Origin: Chitinophagaceae bacterium
GTDB taxonomy: Bacteria; Bacteroidota; Bacteroidia; Chitinophagales; Chitinophagaceae
Assembly: GCA_009996555.1 (NCBI GenBank)
Contig: JAACZX010000470.1
Location: 1-11,248 of the forward strand
Reading direction: 5' to 3'
DNA length: 11,248 bases
This document shows positions 1 through 6,237 of this stretch, piece after piece (position 1 is the stretch's first letter; every line of letters starts with the position of its first letter). The notes beneath the pieces are model-generated. The model was not told the DNA's origin and did not search any database. It saw only the letters and a list, made by a program, of their open reading frames with translations. Both the position numbers and the translations under genes were made by a program.

Positions 1-882
1 GCACTCATACCACAGGAGTATGCAGAAGGCACATTGGAACGTTTCAGAATTACACTTTCTCATCTAAATGCCTTCCTGCAATGGAAGTACAATTTAAAAG
101 ATGTTGAACTCCGCCAAATCAACCATGAGTTTGTCACCGATTTTGATTTTTATATCCGCTCCGTTCGCAAGTGTGCAAACAACACAGCCGTCAAGTACAG
201 TAAATACTTCCAAAAAATCATCCGCATCTGCATTGCCAACGGCTGGATGGAAAAAGATCCTTTTATCAATTTCAAAGTCAAATTAAAAGTAGTAGACAGA
301 GCATTTCTTTCTGAAGAAGAATTGGAAGCCATTCAAACCAAAGAGTTCGAATCAGTCCGTTTAAGCCAGGTAAGGGATATTTTCATCTTCTCCTGCTTTA
401 CAGGTTTAGCGTATGCAGATGTTTTAAAACTTACATCTGGTCACGTTAGCACGGGAATTGACGGTGAAAAATGGCTCTTTGTCAATCGTACAAAAACCGA
501 CACGCCTTCTCGTGTTCCACTGCTGCCGGTACCATTAGAGATAATCGAAAAATACAGTACCGACCCGGTGTGTAAAAACAAAGGCAAATTACTGCCTGTT
601 TCAAGCAATCAAAAGATGAATGCATACCTGAAAGAAATCGCAACGCTTTGCAACATACCCAAAGACTTAACCTTTCATATTGCCCGTCACACATTCGCAA
701 CTACTGTTACACTCAATAACAATGTTCCTATTGAAAGCGTTTCAAAAATGCTCGGCCATAAAACCATTAAAACCACCCAACATTACGCTAAGCTGTTAGA
801 CAAAAAAGTAAGTCACGACATGCAAGCTCTAAGAATTAAGTACAAAAATGAAAGCCAATCTGAAGAACATAAGATCAGCTAG
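1..882 (+). CDS. Tyrosine recombinase / site-specific integrase, 5'-truncated by the window edge
   Basis: The reading frame is open to base 1, so the N-terminus lies outside the window; the TTG at 34 is only the first possible in-window start. The visible part has the core-binding SAM-like helical domain (about 34-300), then the catalytic domain. Visible catalytic positions are the beta-hairpin lysine in RTKTD (near 490), HxxR in HIARH (676-687), the second His in LGHK and the nucleophile Tyr in QHYAKL (784-786). The first catalytic arginine, usually in TGLR, is replaced by Ala (TGLAYADV, codon 409-411). Loss of this Arg is known for IntDOT-type integrases of Bacteroidota conjugative transposons, so the enzyme may still be active. 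It would cut and rejoin DNA through a 3'-phosphotyrosine intermediate to integrate or excise an element. It converges on the gene ending at 949, with no clear terminator between them. Confidence 0.9.
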   Translation, partial: ALIPQEYAEGTLERFRITLSHLNAFLQWKYNLKDVELRQINHEFVTDFDFYIRSVRKCANNTAVKYSKYFQKIIRICIANGWMEKDPFINFKVKLKVVDRAFLSEEELEAIQTKEFESVRLSQVRDIFIFSCFTGLAYADVLKLTSGHVSTGIDGEKWLFVNRTKTDTPSRVPLLPVPLEIIEKYSTDPVCKNKGKLLPVSSNQKMNAYLKEIATLCNIPKDLTFHIARHTFATTVTLNNNVPIESVSKMLGHKTIKTTQHYAKLLDKKVSHDMQALRIKYKNESQSEEHKIS

Positions 883-948
883 CATTTTTTAAAATGAGAG
901 TGGTAAGATTTATAAATGAATAATCATTAACTGCAAGTGCATGGCCTT

Positions 949-1518
949 TTATTCCAGCAAACACAACCGCTTGTTTACTTCCCTTATACTACAAAAATCA
1001 GCATCCCACTTTTCTCCGGGCACGAGGCCAAGCCATTCTGAATACTCTGCTTGTTCCGGGTGATCCTTTGTGTTAAAAATTTTCAACATTGCTGCGTAAC
1101 CACCAAGTCCACCGCAATCCTCAGGCGGACAAGCGCCACCTCCAGCAACACAGTATGGTCGTTCAATTTCTTCTTCAACTACTCTTTCAAAAACAACCCT
1201 ATGCTTCCAGTTATCTCCGAAATCGTAGATATATACAAAGTCATTTTGCTTAACAAATACAAGTTTTATTTTTGACCGCCTGGCATCCTTTGTCACTAAA
1301 TCATGGGCTGTATTTCCATCGTTAATAATTTCCGCATAACATACCTTATCCAAAAAACCATTCTCCGAAAAATGAAACAAATGGCAATTCTCCCATCCAA
1401 ATGCCCCCTGTATTGCCAAATGGAATTTGTAAAAAGTATAATCATGAGGAACAACTATTCTCCGCCATACATATGGCCTGCTGTCAATCAGCTCTATATA
1501 AAACTGCAATCCTACCAT
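949..1518 (-). CDS. Plasmid pRiA4b ORF-3 family protein
   Basis: A protein of 189 residues with the layout of the pRiA4b ORF-3-like family (PF07929): an N-terminal VWRRIVVP segment, then GAFGWENCHLFHF, the strongly conserved IYDFGDNWKHRV block in the middle (about residues 96-107), and the C-terminal Cys/Gly-rich AGGGACPPEDCGG block followed by GY. The family is common on plasmids and in accessory DNA; its biochemical role is not established. The length fits the family and the frame is intact. The ATG at 1518 is chosen because it leads directly into the family N-terminus. The hicB terminator lies just upstream, so this gene is probably transcribed separately from hicAB, from a promoter in the AT-rich stretch 1519-1570. 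Confidence 0.88.
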   Translation of the reverse strand: MVGLQFYIELIDSRPYVWRRIVVPHDYTFYKFHLAIQGAFGWENCHLFHFSENGFLDKVCYAEIINDGNTAHDLVTKDARRSKIKLVFVKQNDFVYIYDFGDNWKHRVVFERVVEEEIERPYCVAGGGACPPEDCGGLGGYAAMLKIFNTKDHPEQAEYSEWLGLVPGEKWDADFCSIREVNKRLCLLE

Positions 1519-1569
1519 AAAATATATTCTTAATTAAAAAAATCAAATTGTAATTGACTTTGTAAGCAT

Positions 1570-1602
1570 TAAAACAAACAGCCCACTCTAAGAGTAGGCT
1601 GT
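1570..1602 (-). terminator. Rho-independent terminator of hicAB
   Basis: Read on the minus strand, ACAGCCTACT and AGTGGGCTGT form a 10-bp stem (one U-G pair) around the loop CTTAG, followed at once by TTGTTTT. It starts 21 nt past the hicB stop codon, as expected for the end of the operon, and separates hicAB from the pRiA4b-like gene. Confidence 0.82.
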
Positions 1603-1622
1603 AATCTAAATCAATTATTTAA

Positions 1623-1979
1623 CTACACCGTTTGCTTAGTCGGCGTTGTATTTACTATTGTATCAATTGCTTGCCGTACCAAATCATTTAAGGAAATTTT
1701 CTTAACACTTGCATAGATAGCGGCCTGCCTATGCAATTCCATCGGTATTCTCACATTGAAACTTCCTTTGTAAGTTTTTTCGGGCTCCTTTCCCAACTCT
1801 TTACATGTAGCGATGTAATCATCTACTGCTTCATGAAAAGCCTTTTTTAACTCTTTCACTGTTGTTCCTTCAAAACTTACAAGATCATTGATGCCGATTA
1901 TCTCACCGAAAAAAACTTCGTCTTCTGCGCTGAAATGCACGGTTGCTAAATATGTCTTGTATTGTAAGATGTCATTCAT
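1623..1979 (-). CDS. hicB: HicB-family antitoxin
   Basis: A protein of 118 residues. The N-terminal half (YKTYLATVHFSAED to FHEAVDDYIATCKELG, about residues 8-61) matches the HicB partial RNase H-like fold that binds and neutralises HicA. The C-terminal part (FNVRIPMELHRQAAIYA to LNDLVRQAID, about 74-107) is a ribbon-helix-helix/Arc-type DNA-binding domain, which in known systems binds the operon's own promoter. The ATG lies within the end of hicA: the two frames overlap by 8 nt (1972-1979), which implies translational coupling. Toxin-first order is the usual one for hicAB. A clear terminator follows at 1570-1602. The inverted repeats at 2323-2384 are candidate HicB operators, by inference only. 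Confidence 0.92.
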   Translation of the reverse strand: MNDILQYKTYLATVHFSAEDEVFFGEIIGINDLVSFEGTTVKELKKAFHEAVDDYIATCKELGKEPEKTYKGSFNVRIPMELHRQAAIYASVKKISLNDLVRQAIDTIVNTTPTKQTV

Positions 1980-2238
1980 CTTTAATTAATCCTTGTTCTT
2001 TTAATGTTGCTACTACTTGATTAACCTGGTAGCTCTTTAAAATTTTGCCGGGGTGGGGTTTGTGTAAATTGATAATGTGTTTCGAAGTCGTCTCTGCAAA
2101 CTTCCTTCTCGAACCACCTGTCTTCCCGGTATTAACTTCTGTATATCCAAAATGTCCAAGTAATGTAATGAGTTCATCCCAGGTAAAATCGCTGGGTTTG
2201 GATAACAATCTTGCTTTTAGCTTCTCAATTTTGGCCAT
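1972..2238 (-). CDS. hicA: HicA-family mRNA interferase toxin
   Basis: An 88-residue protein of the HicA (YcfA-like) family, which has a double-stranded-RNA-binding-like fold and cleaves mRNA independently of codons. The family's central segment is present (GYTEVNTGKTGGSRRKF, residues 31-47), as is the well-conserved NLHKPHPG at 57-64, followed by the terminal helix region YQVNQVVATLKEQGL. In many HicA toxins the segment after the glycine-serine carries the catalytic histidine (GSHH or GSHR). Here it reads GSRRKF, so that His is absent, as I recall also for a branch of Bacteroidota HicA proteins with GSR; the histidines at 54, 59 and 62 may substitute. It overlaps hicB by 8 nt. The toxin is expected to act in the cytoplasm and to be held inactive by HicB. 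Confidence 0.9.
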   Translation of the reverse strand: MAKIEKLKARLLSKPSDFTWDELITLLGHFGYTEVNTGKTGGSRRKFAETTSKHIINLHKPHPGKILKSYQVNQVVATLKEQGLIKDE

Positions 2239-2322
2239 TTCAAAAATTTAGTTCGGTTTGACTCTGTACTCATAAAAACATGGTTTATAATTGAAAAATA
2301 TGCCCGAGGGCTATCATAATAA

Positions 2323-2384
2323 TGCAACTAAATTGCAGTTGCAAATTACGACACTTTTTCTTTGCAACCAAAAAATAGTTGCAA
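2323..2384. promoter_or_regulatory. Pair of TTGCAAC-type inverted repeats upstream of hicAB (candidate operators)
   Basis: Two perfect 7-bp inverted repeats sit in tandem: TGCAACT (2323-2329) with AGTTGCA (2337-2343), and TTGCAAC (2362-2368) with GTTGCAA (2378-2384). All four arms share the core TGCAA(C), giving four half-sites 85-146 bp before the hicA start. Ribbon-helix-helix antitoxins such as HicB bind inverted repeats in their own promoters, so autoregulation is a reasonable inference. The sites also lie 39 bp or more beyond the end of the convergently placed RteC-like gene's stop codon and could instead be part of its 3' region. Confidence 0.45.
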
Positions 2385-2422
2385 TCACTATTCCGCATTA
2401 TAAATCAAATACTTAAACATTT

Positions 2423-3592
2423 TCACCCCCTCCTCATCTTCCTCAACCCATTCAACACATCCATCAACTTACTATCCAGCGACCGCATCGTATTCATCTC
2501 CGTTTTGCTGAAACAATTGTACAGGTTCTGCCAACTCAGCTGTTCCTTCCTCGAAGTCCGCACCTGCCCACTCAATAGTTTTGCCACATCACGCAAGTTG
2601 CGGTTCAGCAACTGACCGTTATCCTGCAACAGACGTACATATAAACCCAATTCCTCCACAGTCCAGTTCAGGTGCAGCAAAGATTCTGCATCAGTTGAAG
2701 ATGAAGGAACAGCAACGGGTGTCACTTGTTTTTGCTCCATCATAAAAAACTCCTGCTGAAACATACTTAAAACAGCATCCCTCACACTTTGTTTGCCGGG
2801 TTCAAGCCCTGCAATTTGCTCAACAGCAAAATGATCCAGCTCGTAAATCTGCGATAAACAAAACTGCAACCGTTCATTCCTTTCCTCTTTTGTATGTATC
2901 TCGTGCTTCAAATGCATCAACAACGTCTTACAAAACGGACCTGCATTAAAATTCATCCCGATCAACAGATCCACAAACCCCGAATATAAAAACACATCAT
3001 CCTTCTTCCCTGGTAAACACAACATGTGGTCAAACAGATGTGTTATATAATCAAGCAACCGAAAACTGATAGACCGTTGCGAGTGACCATCCAGTATCGG
3101 CTCAACAGAAATTCGAAAAGCCTGTTGAAAACCCTCTTCCACCTCACTTCGTTCCAGGCAATCCATTACCCGTTCAAAATCTTTGCGTAATTGCGTTTGC
3201 ATTTTCTGCAGGTAGTGCAATGGCACCGCAGCCTCGCAATCAAAATATACCGGGTATTCTGTTTTAAGAAAATCGAGTAGCAACTCCAACACGTCAATCA
3301 ATGTTCCAATCAGCTTCAACACATTCCTGTCCTTCCGCTTTAACTGTCGCTCTTTATACAACAGCAACTGGTTTTTAAGACGTGTAATACTCTGCTGATG
3401 CTGCCGCACATAAAATTCCCGTTGCTTACTACGGTTAAAATGAAACATCCGGTTACGAAAATTCTGCAACACAGCATCCGCTTCCCGTTGTATCAGGTTG
3501 CAATAAGTCTGTAACTGCTCCTCTGTAAGCGTTACCGTTCCATCAAAATTCAATCGAACTAAATCGTCGAATAAAGCAAGTTCATAGGCCAT
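2423..3592 (-). CDS. RteC-domain-like protein
   Basis: A 389-residue soluble protein, mostly helical and with no signal peptide. The last 84 residues resemble the C-terminus of RteC, with LNWTVEELGLYVRLLQDNG (about 308-326), a stretch like DVAKLLS, NLYNCFSKTE and a RSLDSKLMDVLNGLRKM ending. The middle (LLDFLKTEYPVYFDCEA, then LRKDFERVMDCLE) also follows RteC layout. RteC of CTnDOT is a transcriptional regulator that switches on excision genes of a conjugative transposon. No rteA/rteB or transfer genes are seen here, so this copy is alone. The N-terminal ~100 residues are rich in Arg, Lys and Gln and unassigned. The start at 3592 follows a short inverted repeat (3602-3618). Recognition is by pattern memory only; a lineage-specific protein with an RteC-like tail is the alternative. 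Confidence 0.55.
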   Translation of the reverse strand: MAYELALFDDLVRLNFDGTVTLTEEQLQTYCNLIQREADAVLQNFRNRMFHFNRSKQREFYVRQHQQSITRLKNQLLLYKERQLKRKDRNVLKLIGTLIDVLELLLDFLKTEYPVYFDCEAAVPLHYLQKMQTQLRKDFERVMDCLERSEVEEGFQQAFRISVEPILDGHSQRSISFRLLDYITHLFDHMLCLPGKKDDVFLYSGFVDLLIGMNFNAGPFCKTLLMHLKHEIHTKEERNERLQFCLSQIYELDHFAVEQIAGLEPGKQSVRDAVLSMFQQEFFMMEQKQVTPVAVPSSSTDAESLLHLNWTVEELGLYVRLLQDNGQLLNRNLRDVAKLLSGQVRTSRKEQLSWQNLYNCFSKTEMNTMRSLDSKLMDVLNGLRKMRRG

Positions 3593-3601
3593 AGTAAGCG
3601 T

Positions 3602-3618
3602 CCCACTGGTTTGGTGGG
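3602..3618 (-). repeat. Inverted repeat in the leader of the RteC-like gene
   Basis: CCCAC (3602-3606) and GTGGG (3614-3618) flank a 7-nt spacer, ending 9 nt before the start codon at 3592. This is where a ribosome-binding site would lie, so the hairpin could affect initiation, or the palindrome could be an operator. Confidence 0.35.
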
Positions 3619-3652
3619 TCGCAAACTTATGGCCTCACAAATTATCAGGAGG

Positions 3653-3685
3653 TCGGTTTCAGGAGTAAATCAATCGGTTTCAGGA
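3653..3685. repeat. 12-bp direct repeat
   Basis: TCGGTTTCAGGA occurs at 3653-3664 and again at 3674-3685, a period of 21 bp (two helical turns), between the stop of the TlpA-like gene and the start of the RteC-like gene. The spacing would suit side-by-side binding of a regulator on one DNA face. It could also be a chance duplication. Confidence 0.5.
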
Positions 3686-3698
3686 ATTTCTTTCTCAA

Positions 3699-4982
3699 TC
3701 AATGCGCATCATCCCGTAATACAAAAACTTTCAACTTGCGTTGTGTTCTCTCCAGCACAAAAGCATATTGTTTCAACGCCGTTTCAATTGCAGAAAATGT
3801 TTCCAACCGGCTTGCAAACGAAAGATCAATTCGGTATGAAATACCGGTTTCATCCAGCACAGGAAATACAATCGCCACCGACTGGTTCAAAAAATTAACC
3901 AGCGCTCTCAACTCTCCATTTTGCAAGTAAGATTTTTCCTTCGCAGCTAAACGGTTAACCGTTTTTTGCTGCTTGCTTTTCAGTTGTAAACTATCGCCGG
4001 TAAAACGTAATAGCCAACAATCTATCAAACGCTCTTCAACCCTTCCCTCAAAGGCTGTATAATCGTTCAGGTATTGCAGCAGCAAGGGATAAAGCAAATC
4101 TGCTTTCTCAACCGGCACAACAAAGTCAAGTGAATAAAGATGTTCCTTACTCCATTCACCATAACGGCTATCTGTAAACGCCATGTGCAGCAGCATACTA
4201 TCCTTCACTTCACATAAAATTTGTTTCGTCGAAAGTGCAGGATAAAATTTATGTACAACCGTGTTATACAATTCATGCAGACTGCTGTTGGTAATAGCCC
4301 TGCCATGTGTAATACCATTCGTAACCCGGTAGCGGTTACCACTGGGCAAGCCTGCGTTATAGCCTTTGATCAATAAAGCATATTGCTGCAACTGATCTTT
4401 CGGCAAATCGTTGTTGCTGTACAAAGGTGCCTCTGTTTGCTGGTCTCTCTTTCCTTCAAACTTTACCGGCACACCGGCTAGTACTGCCTCAATGGTTGCA
4501 GCGTTCACTTCATCAGCGCCAGTCTCTGTTATCAAATTTCCTGCAGTATCTAACCACACATAATGGGGCAATAACAAATGCGGGTAACGGCTCACAGCAA
4601 CCGTATCTTCTACAACGGCGGTAAGGTTCAATGGCCTTCCGTTCCGTTGTTCCCAACTCTTAAAAACGGCTTCTACCTTAGCTCTTGTATCACCGCTTCT
4701 TTTCGAATTGATTAATACAAACTGTACCCTGTCTTTAAACTTCTCCTGCAACGAATCGATTTTCCTGAACGATTTAACGCAGGGCGCACACCAGCTTGCC
4801 CAGAAATCCAGGATCACCAGTTTGCCCCGGTAATCTGCCAATGAAATAGCTTTATTGCTCTTTAAAATTTGCGTAAAAACAAGGGCTGTATCTTTTACCG
4901 TAAAAGCAGCTTGCTTTTGAACGGTTTGTGCCGATACAGGAGCACACAGCCAAAACATGGCCAGTACATATAAAAAACGCAT
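3699..4982 (-). CDS. Secreted TlpA-family thioredoxin-like protein with DUF3738-like C-terminus
   Basis: A 427-residue protein. Residues 1-18 form a Sec signal peptide (hydrophobic core, VSA/Q cleavage site). Residues ~28-170 form a TlpA/AhpC-TSA-type thioredoxin domain with FWASWCAPC, giving the CXXC redox pair at C65 and C68, and the later VWLDTAGNLI strand. TlpA-type proteins act outside the cytoplasm as thiol-disulfide oxidoreductases. The C-terminal ~75 residues (FPVLDETGISYRID, then LETALKQYAF-like and RKLKVFVLRD) resemble DUF3738/TIGR03435, a poorly understood domain that is found fused to TlpA domains in Bacteroidota. The middle (about 190-350) is unassigned. The start at 4982 gives an ideal signal peptide. 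The leader carries three successive inverted repeats. The RteC-like gene follows after 106 bp and could be co-transcribed. Confidence 0.85.
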   Translation of the reverse strand: MRFLYVLAMFWLCAPVSAQTVQKQAAFTVKDTALVFTQILKSNKAISLADYRGKLVILDFWASWCAPCVKSFRKIDSLQEKFKDRVQFVLINSKRSGDTRAKVEAVFKSWEQRNGRPLNLTAVVEDTVAVSRYPHLLLPHYVWLDTAGNLITETGADEVNAATIEAVLAGVPVKFEGKRDQQTEAPLYSNNDLPKDQLQQYALLIKGYNAGLPSGNRYRVTNGITHGRAITNSSLHELYNTVVHKFYPALSTKQILCEVKDSMLLHMAFTDSRYGEWSKEHLYSLDFVVPVEKADLLYPLLLQYLNDYTAFEGRVEERLIDCWLLRFTGDSLQLKSKQQKTVNRLAAKEKSYLQNGELRALVNFLNQSVAIVFPVLDETGISYRIDLSFASRLETFSAIETALKQYAFVLERTQRKLKVFVLRDDAH

Positions 4983-4997
4983 GAAAATGTAGATTGA

Positions 4998-5097
4998 AAA
5001 ATGAAAAACTGGTCCGTATCAGACGGACATTACTGAGCGGAACAACCTGTAGCGGAAGCATAAAATTGCTGCTTCCGGTTTGGTTATCGAAACCAAA
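4998..5097 (-). promoter_or_regulatory. Hairpin-rich leader of the TlpA-like gene, possible attenuator
   Basis: Three perfect inverted repeats follow each other: TTTGGTT/AACCAAA (5079-5085, 5091-5097), CGGAAGCA/TGCTTCCG (5053-5060, 5070-5077) and GTCCGT/ACGGAC (5012-5017, 5023-5028). Read on the minus strand, the last is followed by CAGTTTTTCATTTTTC directly before the ATG at 4982, which has the form of an intrinsic terminator. This suggests transcription attenuation of the gene, or palindromic operators in the divergent promoter region shared with the HTH gene at 5147. Confidence 0.45.
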
Positions 5098-5119
5098 TAC
5101 AGGCTACTTTAATCAAAAA

Positions 5120-5146
5120 TTTATACTTTTATCCATATAACACATT
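5120..5146 (+). promoter_or_regulatory. Possible Bacteroidota-type promoter -7 element for the HTH gene
   Basis: TACTTTTA at 5124-5131 matches the Bacteroidota -7 consensus TANNTTTG except the last base. It would put the transcription start about 10 nt before the ATG at 5147. I do not see a convincing -33 TTTG, so this is tentative. Confidence 0.28.
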
Positions 5147-5521
5147 ATGGCTACTACCACCTTAAAGATACTGAGAGAAATCAATGACCGCACACAGGAA
5201 GAAATTGCAAACGTATTGGGCATAAGCCAAAATACATACAGTCGCCTGGAACGTAACCCCAAAAACCTCACATCAGAACAGGCGCAGAAACTGGCGGATT
5301 TTTATAATGTAAACATTGCAGATCTTCTAACAGAAGCAACACCTACTATTTCGTTCAATGACAATAAAATTGAAGGGAGTAATAACGGTTATGTCGGAAG
5401 TATTGAAAACGACAACAGACATTCAGCCAATGCCTCGGAAGTCTCCTCATTAAAAGAAGAAATAGCTTACTTAAGAAAACAAAATGAAGATTTAATAAAA
5501 TTGCTTTCAGATAGAAAATAG
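5147..5521 (+). CDS. XRE-family HTH regulator with Asn-rich linker and coiled-coil tail
   Basis: A 124-residue protein. Residues ~5-62 form a Cro/CI-type helix-turn-helix: LKILREINDRTQEEIANVLG, then ISQNTYSRLERNPKNLTSEQAQKLADFYNV, the usual five-helix pattern with the recognition helix around SQNTYSRLE. Residues ~68-93 are rich in Asn, Gly and Ser (FNDNKIEGSNNGYVGS). Residues ~98-121 (SSLKEEIAYLRKQNEDLIKLL) have Leu/Ile heptads and probably form a dimerising coiled coil. It is predicted to bind DNA; the target is unknown. Transcribed away from the TlpA-like gene, it converges on two further XRE genes. The tail resembles that of the next gene, which suggests a related subfamily. Confidence 0.85.
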   Translation: MATTTLKILREINDRTQEEIANVLGISQNTYSRLERNPKNLTSEQAQKLADFYNVNIADLLTEATPTISFNDNKIEGSNNGYVGSIENDNRHSANASEVSSLKEEIAYLRKQNEDLIKLLSDRK

Positions 5522-5548
5522 AGCTAACACCCAAAAATCAACGAAAGA

Positions 5549-5836
5549 TTATTGAAAAGAATCTACATGCTGATTGTTCACAAAAGCATTGCTATTCTCG
5601 AAATGATTGTTATTGAAAAAAACTTGAAAGGACGTTTTTGTTTGATCAATTAGGAATAAATATTTAGGTGCATTATAAAGAACGGAAAGTTTTTTTGCTA
5701 ACTCAGGAAAAACAAGACTACAGCCTGACTCCAATTCCTCATACTCTTCTGTACTAAGTCTCAGATTATTAGCCACCATTTCCTTTGATAATTGATGATA
5801 CCTACGAAAACTATACAGAATGAAATTCATTGGCAT
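5549..5836 (-). CDS. Small divergent XRE-like HTH protein with Asn-rich tail
   Basis: A 95-residue protein. Residues ~5-62 fit a divergent Cro/CI helix-turn-helix (FRRYHQLSKEMVANNLRLS, then EEYEELESGCSLVFPELAKKLSVLYN), with the typical helix spacing and the closing YNAPKYLFL element. Residues ~66-92 are Asn- and Phe-rich (VFFNNNHFENSNAFVNNQH), echoing the Asn-rich stretch of the neighbouring protein encoded at 5147. The stop lies 27 nt from the stop of that convergent gene. The upstream HTH gene ends 11 nt before this start, so the two minus-strand genes probably form an operon. A second in-frame ATG two codons in (5830) is an equally good start; no clear Shine-Dalgarno is seen for either. 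Its function beyond likely DNA binding is unknown. Confidence 0.72.
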   Translation of the reverse strand: MPMNFILYSFRRYHQLSKEMVANNLRLSTEEYEELESGCSLVFPELAKKLSVLYNAPKYLFLIDQTKTSFQVFFNNNHFENSNAFVNNQHVDSFQ

Positions 5837-5847
5837 TCTAGCAGTAA

Positions 5848-6129
5848 TTAATCAAACCCTTTCGCAAAAAATTCTGAAGGTGTCATTTCTAACCCATCAA
5901 TAATTTTGAGTAGTGTGCCCATTTGAATATCATTGAAATTTCCTGATTCATATTTGCCCATGCTAATGCGGGAAATCTCAATATCATAGGCAAAGTTTTC
6001 AGCTGATGTAAAACCTTTGGCCTTTCGCACTTCCTTTATACGACTACTTAACTTTTGATAAAAATCATCGTAATTAAAGTGGCCTAAAGATGCCTTTTTG
6101 CGAACGCTATTTTTTACGCCCTTTGCCAT
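5848..6129 (-). CDS. XRE-family HTH transcriptional regulator
   Basis: A 93-residue protein consisting of a basic N-terminal arm (residues 1-20, KGVKNSVRKKASLG) and a complete Cro/CI helix-turn-helix: LSSRIKEVRKAKGFTSAENFAYD, then IEISRISMGKYESGNFNDIQMGTLLKIIDGLEMTPSEFF. The SRISMGKYESG segment is the recognition helix and following turn. It is almost a bare DNA-binding domain, typical of small repressors in mobile elements or toxin-antitoxin loci. It is the first gene of a probable two-gene minus-strand operon with the HTH gene at 5549-5836 (11-nt gap). The AT-rich 108-bp intergenic region upstream is shared with the divergent sigma factor gene at 6238, so either product could control that promoter. 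Confidence 0.87.
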   Translation of the reverse strand: MAKGVKNSVRKKASLGHFNYDDFYQKLSSRIKEVRKAKGFTSAENFAYDIEISRISMGKYESGNFNDIQMGTLLKIIDGLEMTPSEFFAKGFD

Positions 6130-6237
6130 GTCGCAAATAACAGGATATGGTTAATTTAAATAACTACTTATAATTACCTTACTATATGATGGTATTAATA
6201 ATTAATTCGTAGTATCTTTCAGCTAGAATTACTTGTC
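6130..6237. promoter_or_regulatory. Divergent AT-rich promoter region between an XRE gene and an ECF sigma gene
   Basis: This short, very AT-rich gap must hold promoters in both directions. On the plus strand TATCTTTC (6213-6220) is one base from the Bacteroidota -7 consensus TANNTTTG and lies 18 nt before the TTG start at 6238. An imperfect inverted repeat, GGTTAATT (6149-6156) with AATTACC (6172-6178), could be an HTH operator. No -33 element is convincing. Confidence 0.35.

Noticed and set aside
883..948. Terminator between the left-edge integrase and the pRiA4b-like gene.
   Set aside because: There is a T-run after the integrase stop, but no stable stem precedes it.
3611..3930. Two overlapping plus-strand frames opposite the end of the TlpA-like gene.
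   Set aside because: They run antisense to well-supported coding sequence and show no domain or sensible composition; similar antisense frames elsewhere in the window were left out for the same reason.
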